A program made the translations under genes and the position numbers. This document shows, piece after piece, positions 11,621-24,190 of a stretch of 64,000 nt of DNA (its first letter is position 1; each line of letters begins with the position of its first letter). Below the pieces are notes generated by a model that was not told where the DNA came from, did not search any database, and worked only from the letters and a program-made list of their open reading frames with translations. Source of the DNA: Grammothele lineata (Eukaryota; Basidiomycota; Agaricomycetes; Polyporales; Polyporaceae); NCBI GenBank assembly GCA_002150815.3, contig NDFF03000030.1:301742-365741 (forward strand), in the 5' to 3' direction.

Positions 11621-12339
11621 TGCGACTTACCAAATTAATTCCAAACGAGACGAGCGAGAGAACGAAGACAAAGGCGGCGAGCCACCGAGACCGACCGAGT
11701 GCCAAGGTGCGCATCGCCGAGAATGCTGTCCGACGGGTATCATCAGTCTAACAGCACAAGGGGAGACAAACTTTGCGACTGACCAGCCCATGGAATGTAC
11801 ATCAAGATGTTAAGCGTGAATTGTGCCCACGTCCATATCAATGCTCTACGGTCCAACAATTGGAACTTGGTATGGTACTGTCACAGCACAAGGAGTGACT
11901 TACTTCTGCGGCCGAACCGTAAGCCAAAGCAGCATATTACACAACACCAGAGCGCCATACCTCTGGACCAATCGAGAGAAGGCGCATCCCGATAACGTTG
12001 AGCACGCATTCCGACACGAGGTTGAGGTACCTGTTCGCGATGAAGAGCACCGAGGCTCCCGTGATATTTGCCGACCAGAAATACTTGACCTCCGCATCAA
12101 ACGTGAGCAGGTAGTCGTAGAGGATCAGCGCTGGAGGATGGTCCTTTAGCAAGAGTAAGATCATACGCCCTTCATGAGGTGCTTGCCTGCTGCTGCTGCA
12201 TCACAGTAATTGTCGAGATACCTGCGTCAGAGCACACATCAGGCGTCTCAGTATACACAGCGACAGCATACGATTCGGTTACTACTTACAAGCTATTTAT
12301 TTCCGCAAAAAACGCCGAGATATCGAGCTGCGTAGCCAT
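11621..12339 (-). CDS. DUF6533 membrane protein, copy 1, 5' half
   Basis: This is the N-terminal half of the interrupted gene. The start at 12339 gives MATQLDISAFFAEINSL, then an exon with YLDNYCDA. The next exon contains ALILYDYLLTFDAEVKYFW and TGASVLFIANRYLNL, the DUF6533 signature. Further exons give a transmembrane stretch (ALIWTWAQFTLNILMYIPWAG) and RTAFSAMRTLALGRSRWL. The last exon before the transposon ends VSFGINL and is followed directly by a GTAAGT donor (from 11629 downwards on the minus strand), about 10 bp from the element. Copy 2 has ILARAQFLLSILMYIPWAG and VSSGINA at the same places, with a donor at the same codon. One intron appears to use a GC donor. The family is a fungal multi-pass membrane protein of unknown function. 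Confidence 0.75.
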
Positions 12340-13539
12340 CGTTGAATGAGAACCGGTGAACGATGGAAGAAGAATGCTCGCTCACAGTCGTAGTTTTAAG
12401 TAGTAGCAGCTGGTCCAGGGCAGGGGTTTTCTCCGCACGACCATTGAGGTTTATCTGACCCGGAGAAAGTGTAGAGCGCGTAGTACGCCACTATCAGTGA
12501 ACGTTATCAGGTGGTGTAGTTCATCAGCTTCTTCAACCTTCAAAACTTCCGAGTGCAGTGAGGGCGCGCCGATGCGCGCTATACCCACTGGCTTCTCCAT
12601 ATGTATCTGAATGGACAATCCTATAAATGCTTTCGAAGGCTGTCATTGGAAGACTTCGAGATCTCCTGAAGAGCGATAACTACGTGCATGACGACGCTGA
12701 TTGGACGGAGTCATGTCCGGGTGAGAGCGGGTGAGAGCGAGCGGGAGTGTATGAACGTATCACAGACATGGGCACATCCGCTCTCAATCGGCCTCACCTG
12801 AAATCATCCGTATTAGCCAGGAAAGCACAATTACTAATTACCCGGATATGCCACTGAAGTGCCGCGTCGATTTCAATGAGACGGTGGGACAGGCCAGACA
12901 TGTCCCTGGCTCAACTTACGCGTCGTAACATGAGGCAAAAACTGCATAACCGGAAACACACCTAAGATTCTGGCTCTTGAGGGTTTGGGAGTCGGCGAGG
13001 AACGGTCATTGAGTGCCACAGAGAAACGGATGAATCTGAAGACTTGCAATGCTTGAAGGCACGGCGAAATGACTTCGAGCACAATCTAGTCTGCGCGAAT
13101 CGGGCTGGGCGTATCACGTGGCGGGCGGGTCTTGCCGATTAGCCAGCCAGTCCTCGGCCGAGGATTCCGAGGACAAGACTTGGACAATTTTGCCTTGCGA
13201 CTTCCTTGAGCTTTAGCCTTCAGAGACCTCGTCCTCGATTTCTTCCTGCCTCACTATTTGCCTCCCCCGCCGCCTTTTCTCTCCATCGGACGACCCCTGA
13301 AGCTCTCTCTTCCCTAAGCTGGCCTCCATCAAGGCCTAGCGCGGGAGGCGATCGAAAACCCACGATGGCCAATCCGGGATGGCGGTGTTGGTAGACCTAC
13401 CGAGCGGAGCGATGTGGCTGGACTTGGAGAAGGTGAAGGGCTGAGGGAGAAGGCGATGGGCGGGCCTGCGGGAGGAATTGCCCGCGAAGGCAGCGAAGTT
13501 GGTCGACGGTACGCACACCGCACACGGACGAGACCCCAG
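12340..13539. other. No gene recognised
   Basis: Upstream flank of the DUF6533 gene, presumably with its promoter. No frame above about 70 codons shows a recognisable domain or repeat structure. Confidence 0.4.
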
Positions 13540-14391
13540 AAGCCCCACCCAACTTCCTCCGTCCAAGGAACGTTCTAGCCCACCGAATGCGATCCACCGC
13601 TCCCGTTGGCAGACCGCTTTGGAGCAACACCGGTTAGGGCGGCTCAAGACGCGCTTTCGATGGTTTCGTAGGGCTGGCAGCCGCGCAGAGTTTACGTGGC
13701 GGGCAAGATGGATGCTCAACGTGAGACTGGTGACGTCGTTGCAAACGAGTTCACGCTCGTGGAAACCTATGTGAGTAAAATCCAACTTCATGCGTCGGTT
13801 GTGTCATATGAGGGCTCTCGGCTGCCGTTGGATGGGTGTCATCGACACGCGCTTCTGGCGATTCGTCGACAGCAGTCTCCCAGGAAGAGGAAGGTCGTGA
13901 CCTGACTAGCTTCTGAGAAAGTCGGAATATTATACATTGTGAGCTCTACAGCGCGTCGGAGGAAAGGGGCTGTGTGTGTTCGATATGCTAGGACGGTTTG
14001 CTGACCGGACCATCGCGACAGTACATCGCGTCTGGCTCCTTGGACTACCTGCAACGTCCACCAACCCGAGTTGCCAGTGTACACCTCGGCCTCGCAGATC
14101 GCCCGGAAGCGGAGCCCGGACCCCTTACGCGCCAACCTCCCGCGCGATAGAGTAAACCGAACGTGTTATTGAAGGTACGCTCGTTTCCGTTTACGCTGTG
14201 CTTCGCGAGCCTGAACCCGGTCATCGCTCCGTCTAGCTTACTCTTGCGCTGAGCATATCGGTCACGATAGTCCCCGCGACGAGGTGCCACTCCGTAACGG
14301 GCGGCGATCTTGCCTCTGTCCCGGATGTCTCTGCTTCTATAACACGTTTCGAAATGCATGCCCTATACGAGCTCGAGCCCAGCCAGCCGTC
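13540..14391. repeat. Duplicated block A (copy at 20740-21580)
   Basis: This stretch is co-linear with 20740-21580 over about 850 bp at roughly 80% identity by eye. Shared anchors include a 63-bp exon-like segment starting at ATG 13708 (MDAQRETGDVVANEFTL then a GTGAGT donor at 13771). They also share GGGTGTCATCGACACGC and a stretch encoding STNPSCQCTPRPRR in one frame. Similarity covers apparent intron and exon alike, so it is a segmental duplication and not just conserved coding sequence. Confidence 0.7.
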
Positions 14392-15300
14392 GATGCAAGT
14401 TCTTTAACGTGGAGGTATCTCCTGGGGCTGAGCAAGCGAGCGTGACGTTGAAAGTTTGTCCATGTCTAGCCTTCTTTCATATTGCACCGCTGAGATCAAC
14501 CCCGCCCCAGCTCACGACTGCGCGGGGACACAGGTAGCGATAAGCACTACGCAGCACCCATGATCGCTGGAATGCTGCTGGGAAATGACGCGGTCAACTG
14601 GCGCTTCGCACGTGAGCGTGAAGTCTACCACCGCACGTCAAAGCTCGAATAGTACAACGCGTCCTCGCGTGTCGACTGCGCGGGAATTTCCTCCCCAGCC
14701 AGCTCACGGACGTATGACGGATGTGCACGACTCGGACGTTCATCAAGGCGTCCTTCAACCTGCTCCTGTATCACCAGAGCGACCAGGCACACCTTCATGG
14801 ACTACGCTCCGCCCCAGCCACAGCATCGCTTGACCAGTTTTCATCTTCGCAGCCAGTCCCAGCTCATCACACGCGCTCTACAAATCATCTCGTTGCCTCC
14901 GTACCTGCATCGAACGAGTGGGCCGACCTTGCCCGCCTGCGAGGTAATCTGTCAACCGACGACGGCCTGAGGCAGCGTCACCGCGCTTGCGCACTGCATT
15001 AGTTTTCAAGCATCCCGGCCATGGAGAGCGTTGTGGAGAGGACGACCGCGCGCAAGAGCAAGCATTGGCGATACAGGATGCGGAGGATTTGGTTAGGCAC
15101 ACTTGCGGCGCCCTCCGCGGCTTTCCACTCGGCGCGAGCCCCGCCTGTACCAATTCGGGATGTACAGCGTGTCGTCTCCCGCGCTCTACGTCTGAGAATG
15201 TCCTTCGTACCCTGTTCCGTGCGTTCCCGGTTGTAGACACGTGGATGAGACATACCGCTGGACCTGCATCTCCAGCCACTCTTTCGATCCTGTCCTCCTC
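13708..15300 (+). pseudogene. Decayed member of an unrecognised gene family (copy A)
   Basis: The first exon (13708-13770, MDAQRETGDVVANEFTL plus four residues, then GTGAGT) is well formed. A later segment near 14735-14780 reads TFIKASFNLLLYHQ, matching LIKAFFNLLLID near 20450 and FIEVLFDSLSSDETD near 23665. Between these the frame is broken repeatedly. I could not place the family. The coding strand is inferred from the exon with a clean donor and from the shared motif. Confidence 0.35.
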
Positions 15301-15826
15301 GGCCCGTCACTAACCGTGTCCGCTACTTCTCCATACTTACCTTCTCTTCGCGACTGTCGCGACTTCCATGGCCCCTCGGCCCCGATTCCCTCCAGTACCA
15401 CTCGCTAATGCGGTCCGCTCCGCCCCGCTCGTGCACACGGTATACGCCGGCATGTTCCCTTCCCCCTACCCGTATAATAACATGCGTGTGGTTTGAATTG
15501 TACACGCGTCGACAGACCCCGTGTGTCCCTGATCTCTCTTCATTCGCACGTGTACGTTTCCCCATTTACGGGGGATTTTGGAATGTAGGATGACTCTCGA
15601 TATCTCCAAGAAGTCTCGATAAGCGTGGCGCGAAGAACCCAGTCTCAGAGGCACTCGCAGAGATAGTGCGAATAAGTACACTAGAACATTCAGTTTTTTG
15701 CTCACAATGATCCGAGACATATACACTCGAACATGCCCATGGGTGCCTCGCATAGCCCTCGCAGAGTGCGGAGCACAAAAAGCTTTCCCTCCCGCCCTCT
15801 TCAGATGCCTCATGCCCTGCCCAGCA

Positions 15827-17571
15827 CTACACCAGTTCCTCACGCTCAGAGCTCTCTTCTTCGACACCCCCTGCCTCTATGCTCCCCTCTGCGGACCCTT
15901 GATCCGTACTAACTTCTTCATCCCACGGCGTGTCCTCGTGCTCGTCGGACGTGTTAAAATGCTCTGGGCCGATGGACGTCCCAATGGCGCCTACGACTCG
16001 CTGGAACACGACGGAGTCGCCGTTCCCGCTGAAGGACGCGCAGACGGACGCTCTGCTTGCTGCTTGAAGGCGGAGGAGAAATCGAGAGACGAGAATTGAC
16101 GTTAGCCTGGGTGAGGAAATGGAGATGTATCAAATTGTGCGTCGAGTGAGGGGAGAAGTGCAATTGAGAACGTACGGATCGGTGAAGGCGGTGATAACAC
16201 TGGAATTATTAGTTCCATCTGACGCCTATGTCGGGGGTTTAATGGACAGGATCTTCCAGAACGTGGATTACTGCTCGCACCTCGGATAAAAGTGTGAGCA
16301 CTAGATGAAGTGCATTGAGGACGAGGAGAGTGCTTTAGAGAACATCCCTCAGACGATCTTATCATGCCTATTATACGCGGCTTGGACACATACATGAAAT
16401 ATATTGAGCCTGGGCCGGGATGAGTATCCTCACCCGAAAGTAGCGCGTTCACGATGATGACGCTCACCATCGACCAAAAGGATGCTCGAGAGCGCATTGG
16501 CTCCAAGCACGCTCTCAATCCTTCCTCTGCCAGTGTATAGCTTGTACCATGTCGTTCCAACAACGATGGCGTCAGCAGATATCAATGTTGATCTCGACAG
16601 TATGGTGACTGTCGAAGAGTCTCAGTGAATAGTACTCCAGCAAACATAGTGATCACTGACAGCTGTCAGTGATTAATCAGGATTGTGGAGCGCAAGAAAT
16701 GGTGAGGCGTAAAAGCGTACATTCTCGAAACCGCCGGTGACTCGAGAGCTTCCACCGACCACCCAAAGATGGGGAGATGAATAGTACCCAGATGGCCTAG
16801 GTCGTACTGATCGTTGAATCATCAGTCAACATCACCATATAACCCCCTGAATCAGTATGATGAGGCTCACCGCATTGATTCCAGACGAGACTAGTGAGAG
16901 AGAAAATACAACGACCCCGAGGATTCGAGACCGACTAAGAGCCAGGGTACGCATCGCCGAAAATGCTGTTCGAGAGGTATCATCAATCCTTCAACACAAT
17001 GTTAAGTGAACTGTGTAACCAACCGGCCCATGGGATATACATTAAGATGCTGAGCAAGAACTGAGCGCGTGCCAAGATCAATGCTCTATGGTCGGAATCG
17101 TGAAGGATTTAGCAAGAGCACACGTAGTGTACTCGTCCACTCACCCCTGTCATTGGGTATTAAGCCTAAATGACGCATCTGGGAACTAACATATAACTTA
17201 CCTCTGCGCTGATGGTGACGAAGGCGACCACAATGAGTAGGATCCAGCATTGCGATACGAGATTCAAGTATCTGTTTGCGATGAAGAGGACCAAGGCGCC
17301 GGTAACCTTCCCCGACCAGAAGTACTTAACCTCCGAGTCCAATGTGAGCAAATGATCATAGAGAGCGAGCACTGGATTCAAAGCCGTTAATTATGTCACA
17401 ACACTCCCATTGTAAGGTACCTGCCTATCACTGAAACGGCGCAATAATTGTTGAGAAACCTGTGATAGAGCATGCGTTAGGCACGGTGGCACGCAACTGG
17501 ACAAGATGGTAGGCTGCTTCTACTTACAAGCTGTTCACTTCCGAAATCAGCGCTGTTATATCGAAGGACAT
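15827..17571 (-). CDS. DUF6533 membrane protein, copy 2 (uninterrupted)
   Basis: This is a multi-pass membrane protein of the DUF6533 family, function unknown. The start at 17571 gives MSFDITALISEVNSL followed by a GTAAGT donor, then FLNNYCAVSVI. The signature exon is VLALYDHLLTLDSEVKYFW with TGALVLFIANRYLNL. Later exons give ILARAQFLLSILMYIPWAG, RTAFSAMRTLALSRSR, HLPIFGWSVEALESPAVSRM and the last exon FQRVVGAIGTSIGPEH ending at 15827 with an acidic tail. Exon order matches copy 1. The intron after VSSGINA (donor GTGAGC near 16871) is about 70 bp here, but holds the 10 kb transposon in copy 1. This gene gives the empty-site comparison for that insertion. Confidence 0.75.
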
Positions 17572-18949
17572 AGTCGATATGGGAGCTACTCAGAGATCTC
17601 AAAAAGTACTCTGGAGTCTCAACATCTTAAGTAGTAGTTCTCCGAAACTTTTCACATACTCATCCGTAAAGAACTTAGACTTCGCTGGACACAGAAGATG
17701 ATATAACCTCCAAATATACGCATATCACAGCTGGAACTGATAAGGTACGACCGTATCAGCGGTGGATGCCTATGGGTAGGTAAAACCGTCAGCATCGTTT
17801 CACCTCGCAACTGGCTAACGAGATTGGGGAGCCATGCTGCGATTTCAGCACGGTTCCACAAGCATCTGCATCTGCTGGTGGTACATCTCACAAAATTTTC
17901 TTCCAGGGCCTCAGAAATAGAGAAGTGATGTAACACACCGTGGGGCCTCCAACAGTGAACCCTCATAACGGAGCGCTGTGGTTGGATAGTTGCAAGAGGA
18001 GAAGTGATAATCCTAGTTACTGAAAACACGCGACTTATGTGAGATGACGGCGCGCTGCGAAGTTGCGCGTTGTCAGTCAATACTGCGAAACTTGTCATAG
18101 GATGAGGTCACTATACAATGTGCGTATCTCGATGCCTATATTCACAGATCACAACAAACTTCAGAGATAACGGGTTAGTTCACATCAGCACATCCCTGGA
18201 TCATCACTGACGTTGGAAATGGTGCCGGAGGTACCCCACCGGCAGCACACGATGTCGCTGGTGAGGTTCATCTTGATAGCTCCTATAGCGGAGCGCCTTC
18301 AGCTAGAGGCATGATTTAGCCATAGACTCCGATCTAAAGGTGGCCAAGGGAATCGGGCCGCTGTCCTGAGAATGCATAGGGGGAGAGGGAGGGGCGTGCG
18401 TAAGTGGATGTCGACACGGGTGACGTGGGCAGGGCGTGGGGTGAGAGGAGATGGGAGAACCCGCTCCTGTTCATATTTACTACGCACCTGCTATGGCGCC
18501 GCCTATGACCCATTCAGTCCTTGATGCATGTCGTTCCAGTTTCTTCACTCCTATTCTCTCTTATAGTGATACAGAATTACGGGGAGCTCCAAGCGTAAGG
18601 CGCGAGTGTCGAGCCTCTCAGGAGAGGCGACGAACCCGGCCTCTGTCATCTGGCAGCCCCCTGAAACAGCGCGTGCAATCGTCGTGGACGAACCGTTCGC
18701 TGTTTCCCTTGGAAGTGGCAGCATTTGGACCTTAGTTGTAGGTACCGCTGATTCAGTTTGATCGAATATCTTGTAGGTGTCTTCACAGGTGACAGGTTAG
18801 TGGGCTGAGAAGGACCCCATCCGATAGCGGTTCGGAGTACAGCAGTCGACAACAAGAAACGGCGGCAGCTGCCTACGTCATAGTCGCTTACGTCACGCGT
18901 CTAACGATAGCCAAAGAGTACTCGCGGTGGCTGGGCCGCGATTTTTGAC
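17572..18949. other. No gene recognised
   Basis: Short frames only. The 148-codon minus-strand frame at 17652-18098 has no recognisable motif and no partner exons that I could link. Confidence 0.35.
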
Positions 18950-20739
18950 GAGCGTCTCGAACAACCTGAGCCTGCTCGCCTTCTGTCACTGATCTCCCAT
19001 TCTCCTCTTTCTCATGCTCTGAAGTTACCCGCAAGATGACCCGACGGCGTATCGTGAACCAACTTCTACCGCGATCGCTCCTACATTTCCCTTAAGAGTC
19101 CTCCCTGCGTGTTCTTGTCTAGTCTCCGCGCCCACGCCGCCACCTCCCATGCTCGGATTTCCAGACACACTCTCAGATGAAATCAACTCAGCGAGCTCGA
19201 AGGCGTCCCCAGCTTCTCTCCACCCCTCGTCCTCTGCTCTCGACGCAAGGCCCGGTCATCGCCCGTATCATACCCGCTTCTGAATCGACTTCTATATAAA
19301 ACAGATCCCGCGTTCCTCTCATCAACAAGGGGCGAAGTCGGATCTTTGAGTCTGTGCAGCTGAGTTCCTGAAATCTTGCAAAGGTGGAGGGACATGGGGC
19401 ACCATGGGACAGGGAAGAGAAGAAGGGTAGAGGGGACGAGGAACACCGGTGCGCGGGAGGAGCGAGTAGGGGAGGGAACTCTGAACGAGGGGACGTCCTC
19501 GAGGAAGCCTTCAAGAGACCACTCACTACACTCACCGCGCTCCCGACGTTGCCGTGGACGACTTCTCCGCCACCACTTTCTCCGACACTCGAACGATGCT
19601 GAACATGACGCACTCGCTCGACGCACAATCAACAACTCGTTTCCCGCGCCGCTGGCGATTACCCTGACTCGCGCACGACAATACCGCAGCCCGTGCCGGA
19701 CAACCACGGAGCCCAGTCGTCATGTACTCGGAACGTTGCCCTCGTGGTGGTTCGGCCGGATGTCCTTCGCGTGAAGGGCGGCTTCCTGCTTGCACTCGAG
19801 CTATGGATTACTGCAGGTGAGTAGTCCATCACACGAAAATCCCCGTTGGCTGCGGAGCGGACTCTGTTGGCGCGTTTCGAGAGTCCCGTTTGTGGCGTTC
19901 GACTATCGTGAGGCGAGAGACCTATGACGGGCTCGGTGAAGGCTCAAGAAGAGCGAGCGTGGTCGCGTCCCAATGTTTGAATGCCATGCTGACCTCACAC
20001 GTTTCTAGCAGCGCGTTGTATCCGGCAACCCAGACTCCTGCAGCGATCATGCCTTAGGTCCGTACTTCAACGTGGCAGTATGTATAGACTCGGGCCCGGA
20101 ACGCCTCCGTACCTCCACGGCAAGGATTAGCACGAAGCTCATGGTGCGTCCACTTTCACTGCCACCCGGCACTGTGTGGCTGAGAGGAACGATTATTCTA
20201 GCTCACAGTCGCACTGGAGCATGTCAGCTGCGGAAAGATCTACAAAGCTCGCCTCCTCCACGAAGGCGGGAGCTCCGCTTCCGTGTCCATCATCGTCTCC
20301 AGGAACGGCGTTTTCGCCCACACGAGCGGGATTTCGACGTCGGCGCGAATGCGCCCGAGCAACACCGCAGGTTTCCGTCCGCTGACCGCGAGGGACACGT
20401 TCTCCCCGACAAGCCCCCGAGCTCATGTGGACTTCGTGTCATCGAGCCCCTCATCAAGGCGTTCTTCAACCTGCTCCTGATCGACGTGAGTGATGAGACC
20501 CCATCCACGTCTTACGCACCGCTCAGCCCGTGTCGTTCCACGTGCAGCTGGTCTTGACGCCGAACCGGTCGTGCACGCGTCAACCCTCGCAGTCGTCCCC
20601 CACATACTCGGTCTGGACGTCGAATCAGTCGCCCGACTCCTGCGCTTCCCGCCGCGGTCGCAAACTCGAAACCTGGCGCTCGCTCATCAGCCTCGTGGGC
20701 GAGGTGAGCGCACATTCACAGCTCCCAGAAACCTCGCCC
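18950..20739 (+). pseudogene. Decayed member of the same family (copy B)
   Basis: Nucleotide similarity to 22380-23850 runs through several exon-like segments in order. One ends CAG then GTGAGT near 19815 and encodes GDYPDSRTTIPQPV; its counterpart near 23035 encodes GDYLESRMTTPRPL. A following segment begins HALG in both (20050 and 23275). Next come LIKAFFNLLLID (about 20445-20480) and LGLDVESVARLLR, paired with LVLDVEQVGK in copy C. Frames shift between these, so I call it decayed. No family was recognised. Confidence 0.35.
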
Positions 20740-21580
20740 AATTTTCTCCATCCCCAGGGAGCGTTCCAGCCCACTAAACGCGACCCACCTTCGCGCTCTC
20801 GTCACGGTTGTCGTCGACAGGTCTGGCGCAATGTCGGTCAGGATGGCGCGGGTGGTTCGATAGGGCTGGCGGCCGCGCAGAGTCCACGCGGCGGGCTAGA
20901 TGGATGCACAACGTGAGACTGGTGACGTCGCTGCAAACGAGTTCACGCTCATGGGGACCTATGTGAGTAAAATCCAACTTCGTACGTCTGTTGTGTCATA
21001 CGAGGGCTCTCGGCCGCCAGTGGATGGGTGTCATCGACACGCCTCTGGCGACTCGTCGGCAGCATTCTTCCAGAAGGGGAAAAGTCGTACCTTGACTAGC
21101 TTCTGAGAAAGTCGGGATATCATAGGCTGTGAGCTCTCCAGCTCATCGGAGGAAAGGGGTTGTGTGTGTCGATACGCTAGGACAGTTCGCTGACTGGACT
21201 ATCGTGACAGTACATCGCGACCGGCTCTCTGAACTACCCGCAGCGTCCACCAACCCGAGTTGCCAGTGTACACCTCGGCCTCGCAGATGGCCCGGAGGCG
21301 GGGCCCGGGCCCCTTGCGTGGCGACCTCTCGTACGATGGAGTAAACTGAACGTGACATTGAAGGTACGCTCGTTTCCGTTTACGCTGTGCTTCGCCAGCC
21401 TGAACCTGATCATCGCTCCGTCCAGCGAACTCTTGTGCCCGAGCATATCGACTGCGATAGCCCCTACAACGAGGTGCTGGCTTCGTCATATGCGACAGCC
21501 TCGCTTCTATCCCGGATGTCTCACTTTCTACAATACGCCTCCAAACGCATACCCCATACGAGCGCGAGCCCGACGAGCCG
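20740..21580. repeat. Duplicated block B (copy at 13540-14391)
   Basis: Direct-repeat partner of block A, about 7.2 kb away. It includes the exon-like segment 20900-20962 (MDAQRETGDVAANEFTL plus four residues, then a GTGAGT donor at 20963). The encoded peptide is nearly identical to that of block A. Confidence 0.7.
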
Positions 21581-23850
21581 GCGTGGAACGACACCCTCTT
21601 ATACACTCGCCAGCTAGTGCTGCGTCGGTAGTAATGTCCTACCGAAGTCCGAAACGCCAATCCACGCCAATCTGCCCCGCCGAATGACGACATCGACGCG
21701 CGCCTTCTACGCACTACGCTCCGCCAAAGGACAGGCAGCGTGTCGTGCCCACGCACGTCTCTACCTCGAATATTTCCCCCATTACGTGCGAGCGTGGACT
21801 ACGAGGCAAACTCCAGAACGTTCAGTCTACCTCAGGACGTCTTGCAGACATTCCGGGACTGGGCACGACGATCCATCTCGACGCATCCCGTGCAGCGATG
21901 AGGACGACACATGCCGTTCACGCGCTACATTGCGCACGGACGTCATCGGATTCGCAGGTCGAGTTTCGTGTAGCGACCCCATGTATATACCCCATCTAGG
22001 CGTCAAATGACAAGATTGACCTCGCAAGCTCGCATTTGCATGGCCCGCCCTTGGCGACAACAATATCTTCTGCGCGAGCTCACCCTTGGAAAGCTATTAC
22101 TGTCGCCTTGGGAGGACAGATGTGTCCAGTATGGCGGTGAGCTGTCATGGCACCGGTGGCGGGATCTGGTTGAACATGCTCGCTGCGCGCACCCGGTGGC
22201 TGATCGGACCGGGCGGGCCGCAAATTTTGATCGTGAGCCGCCTCCGCGGTCGCCATGGTCTCACTTTTCCCTCCCTCTCGTGTCGCTCCTCAAATGCCCT
22301 GACGGCACGACCATGAAGCACCTCCCATCACCGCGTCTGCTTGCACAGTCTCTACGCTGAGTCCGCCGCTGTCTGCGGTTAGACCTCAAAACACTCGTCC
22401 AGCTTTCCAGGCGAGACAGCTCTTTGCCGCTACCAGCAGTACAATAACTTTGTCCCGAAGACGTCCTCCACGCCCTTGATCCCGCGTCCTACGGTCTCGG
22501 TACCTAGACGGTCCCCGGCCGTGCCATGTTTGCTCCCCGGTCGACTCCTATACCAACCAGATTCTGTACACTCCTCTTGTCAACAAAGACGAATCCGGAT
22601 TCATAAAACCGCGCAGTTGAGTTATTTTCTGCTTGCGTCGATGGATGCACGTGGGCTATGGTCGAGCAGGGAAAAAAGGGGGGGTAGTAAGGATGGACGA
22701 GGAACACTGGCACATAGGTGGAGCGAGAGGGGAAGGGAACGCGGGGACGACCTCGAAGATGAGAGCGGTCACAGCACGCATTGCACAACACTCGCAACAT
22801 CACCGAGGACGACCCCTACGCTGCCGGATCACCCTCGAACATGAGCGACGCTGGACACTAGACCGCCGGATGCGTTGTTGGTGATTACCTCGAGTCACGC
22901 ATGACCACGCCGCGTCCCTTGCGGGAAGACCACAACGCCCATTTGTCGCGTACTTACAGCATTGCGGTCGCGATGGTCCAAATGGACGAAGGGCAATTTC
23001 CTGCTGGAGCCCCCGCTTGTGGCTATCACAGGTGAGTGTTCTATCTCGCGAAATCCCGTTCTCTGTGGGTCCTGATTGGTGCGCCCCGGATGTTCCTTAG
23101 GTGAAACTTGCTCCTGCGGAGACGAGAGAGCCTCATACGCCGGGCTCGGTGCAAGTCCCAGGAAAGCGGGTATGACCTCCTCCCATGTTTGGCATGTTCG
23201 AACGCCGTGCTGATATCCTGGCACGTTTCAAACAGCGCGTCGCGCCCGATGATGTAGACACTCCGTGACAACCATGCTTTGGGCGCCGTTCACCTCAAGG
23301 TGTGGATTCGGGTCTCGTAACGCCTCGGTACCCCCTACCCCCAACGCAAGGACGAACACGACGTCCAAGGTATGTCCCTACTTACTTCCCCCTGGTGTCG
23401 AGATACAGAGAAGAGCGGCTCCATTACCCCGCGATCGCGCTTGTGCGTATTAGCACTAGAAGGCGCCACCCCTCCGAGAAGGGTTGATGCTCTCCTCGGT
23501 CTTCGGCGTCCGCTACAACAGCGACGTGTTCAATACGTGCCTCGCGCGTAACTTAGATATTTGCGCCAGTGCGGACGAACTGCAGACAGAATGCGGGTTC
23601 CTATACGCCCACCACGCCGGACACGTCAAGCTCAGGGACTCGTATGGGCATCGCATGGCGGCGTCCTTCATCGAGGTGCTCTTCGATTCACTCTCGAGCG
23701 ACGAGACTGACCAGGTACTCTTTACGCACGGCGTCCTGCTCTATCCCCAAGGCGGCTTCGCATCGAACTAACGCTTATGGTCGCTCCCCTGGGGCTCGTT
23801 CTGGACGTCGAACAAGTTGGCAAACCTCCTCGCGCAGCTGACGTCCGCTC
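20900..23850 (+). pseudogene. Decayed member of the same family (copy C)
   Basis: The first exon (20900-20962) belongs to block B. Downstream segments at 22380-23850 pair with copy B as described there. The best preserved segment is near 23610-23720, encoding GHVKLRDSYGHRMAASFIEV then LFDSLSSDETD. Several frames are broken. The gene lies between two decayed relatives and the HSP104-like gene. Function unknown. Confidence 0.35.
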
Positions 23851-24190
23851 AACGTCAACGTAAGCGGGACGCGTATTCCAAGGGAGTATGCGAGCTCCCG
23901 GGGATGACGAGCGATGTGGCGAACGTCGCTGGCACTGGTGGAAGACGTGCGAGAGTGGGCCATGCATGCCCGTTGCATCCTCTACAGCGTTACGCTCAAC
24001 AACGACGTTCACGACGTCCACGACGGTCTCAGGGTCGAATGCAAGAAGAGCAATGGAGTTCGGGTACTCTGCAGTGTGTTTGGTAATGCAAGTGCTAATC
24101 TCATGAGGTGTTCGTACGCATTTAGTTCTCGAGTACCCTGTTGTTGAGTCTGTATCTGTGGTCTCACGCATGCCCCCGGGCCCAGTCCTT

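Noticed and set aside
13708..23850. Idea that the decayed family is Argonaute, based on the N-terminal VVANEFTL-like segment
   Set aside because: No PAZ or PIWI motif was found downstream. The resemblance is a handful of residues and could be chance.
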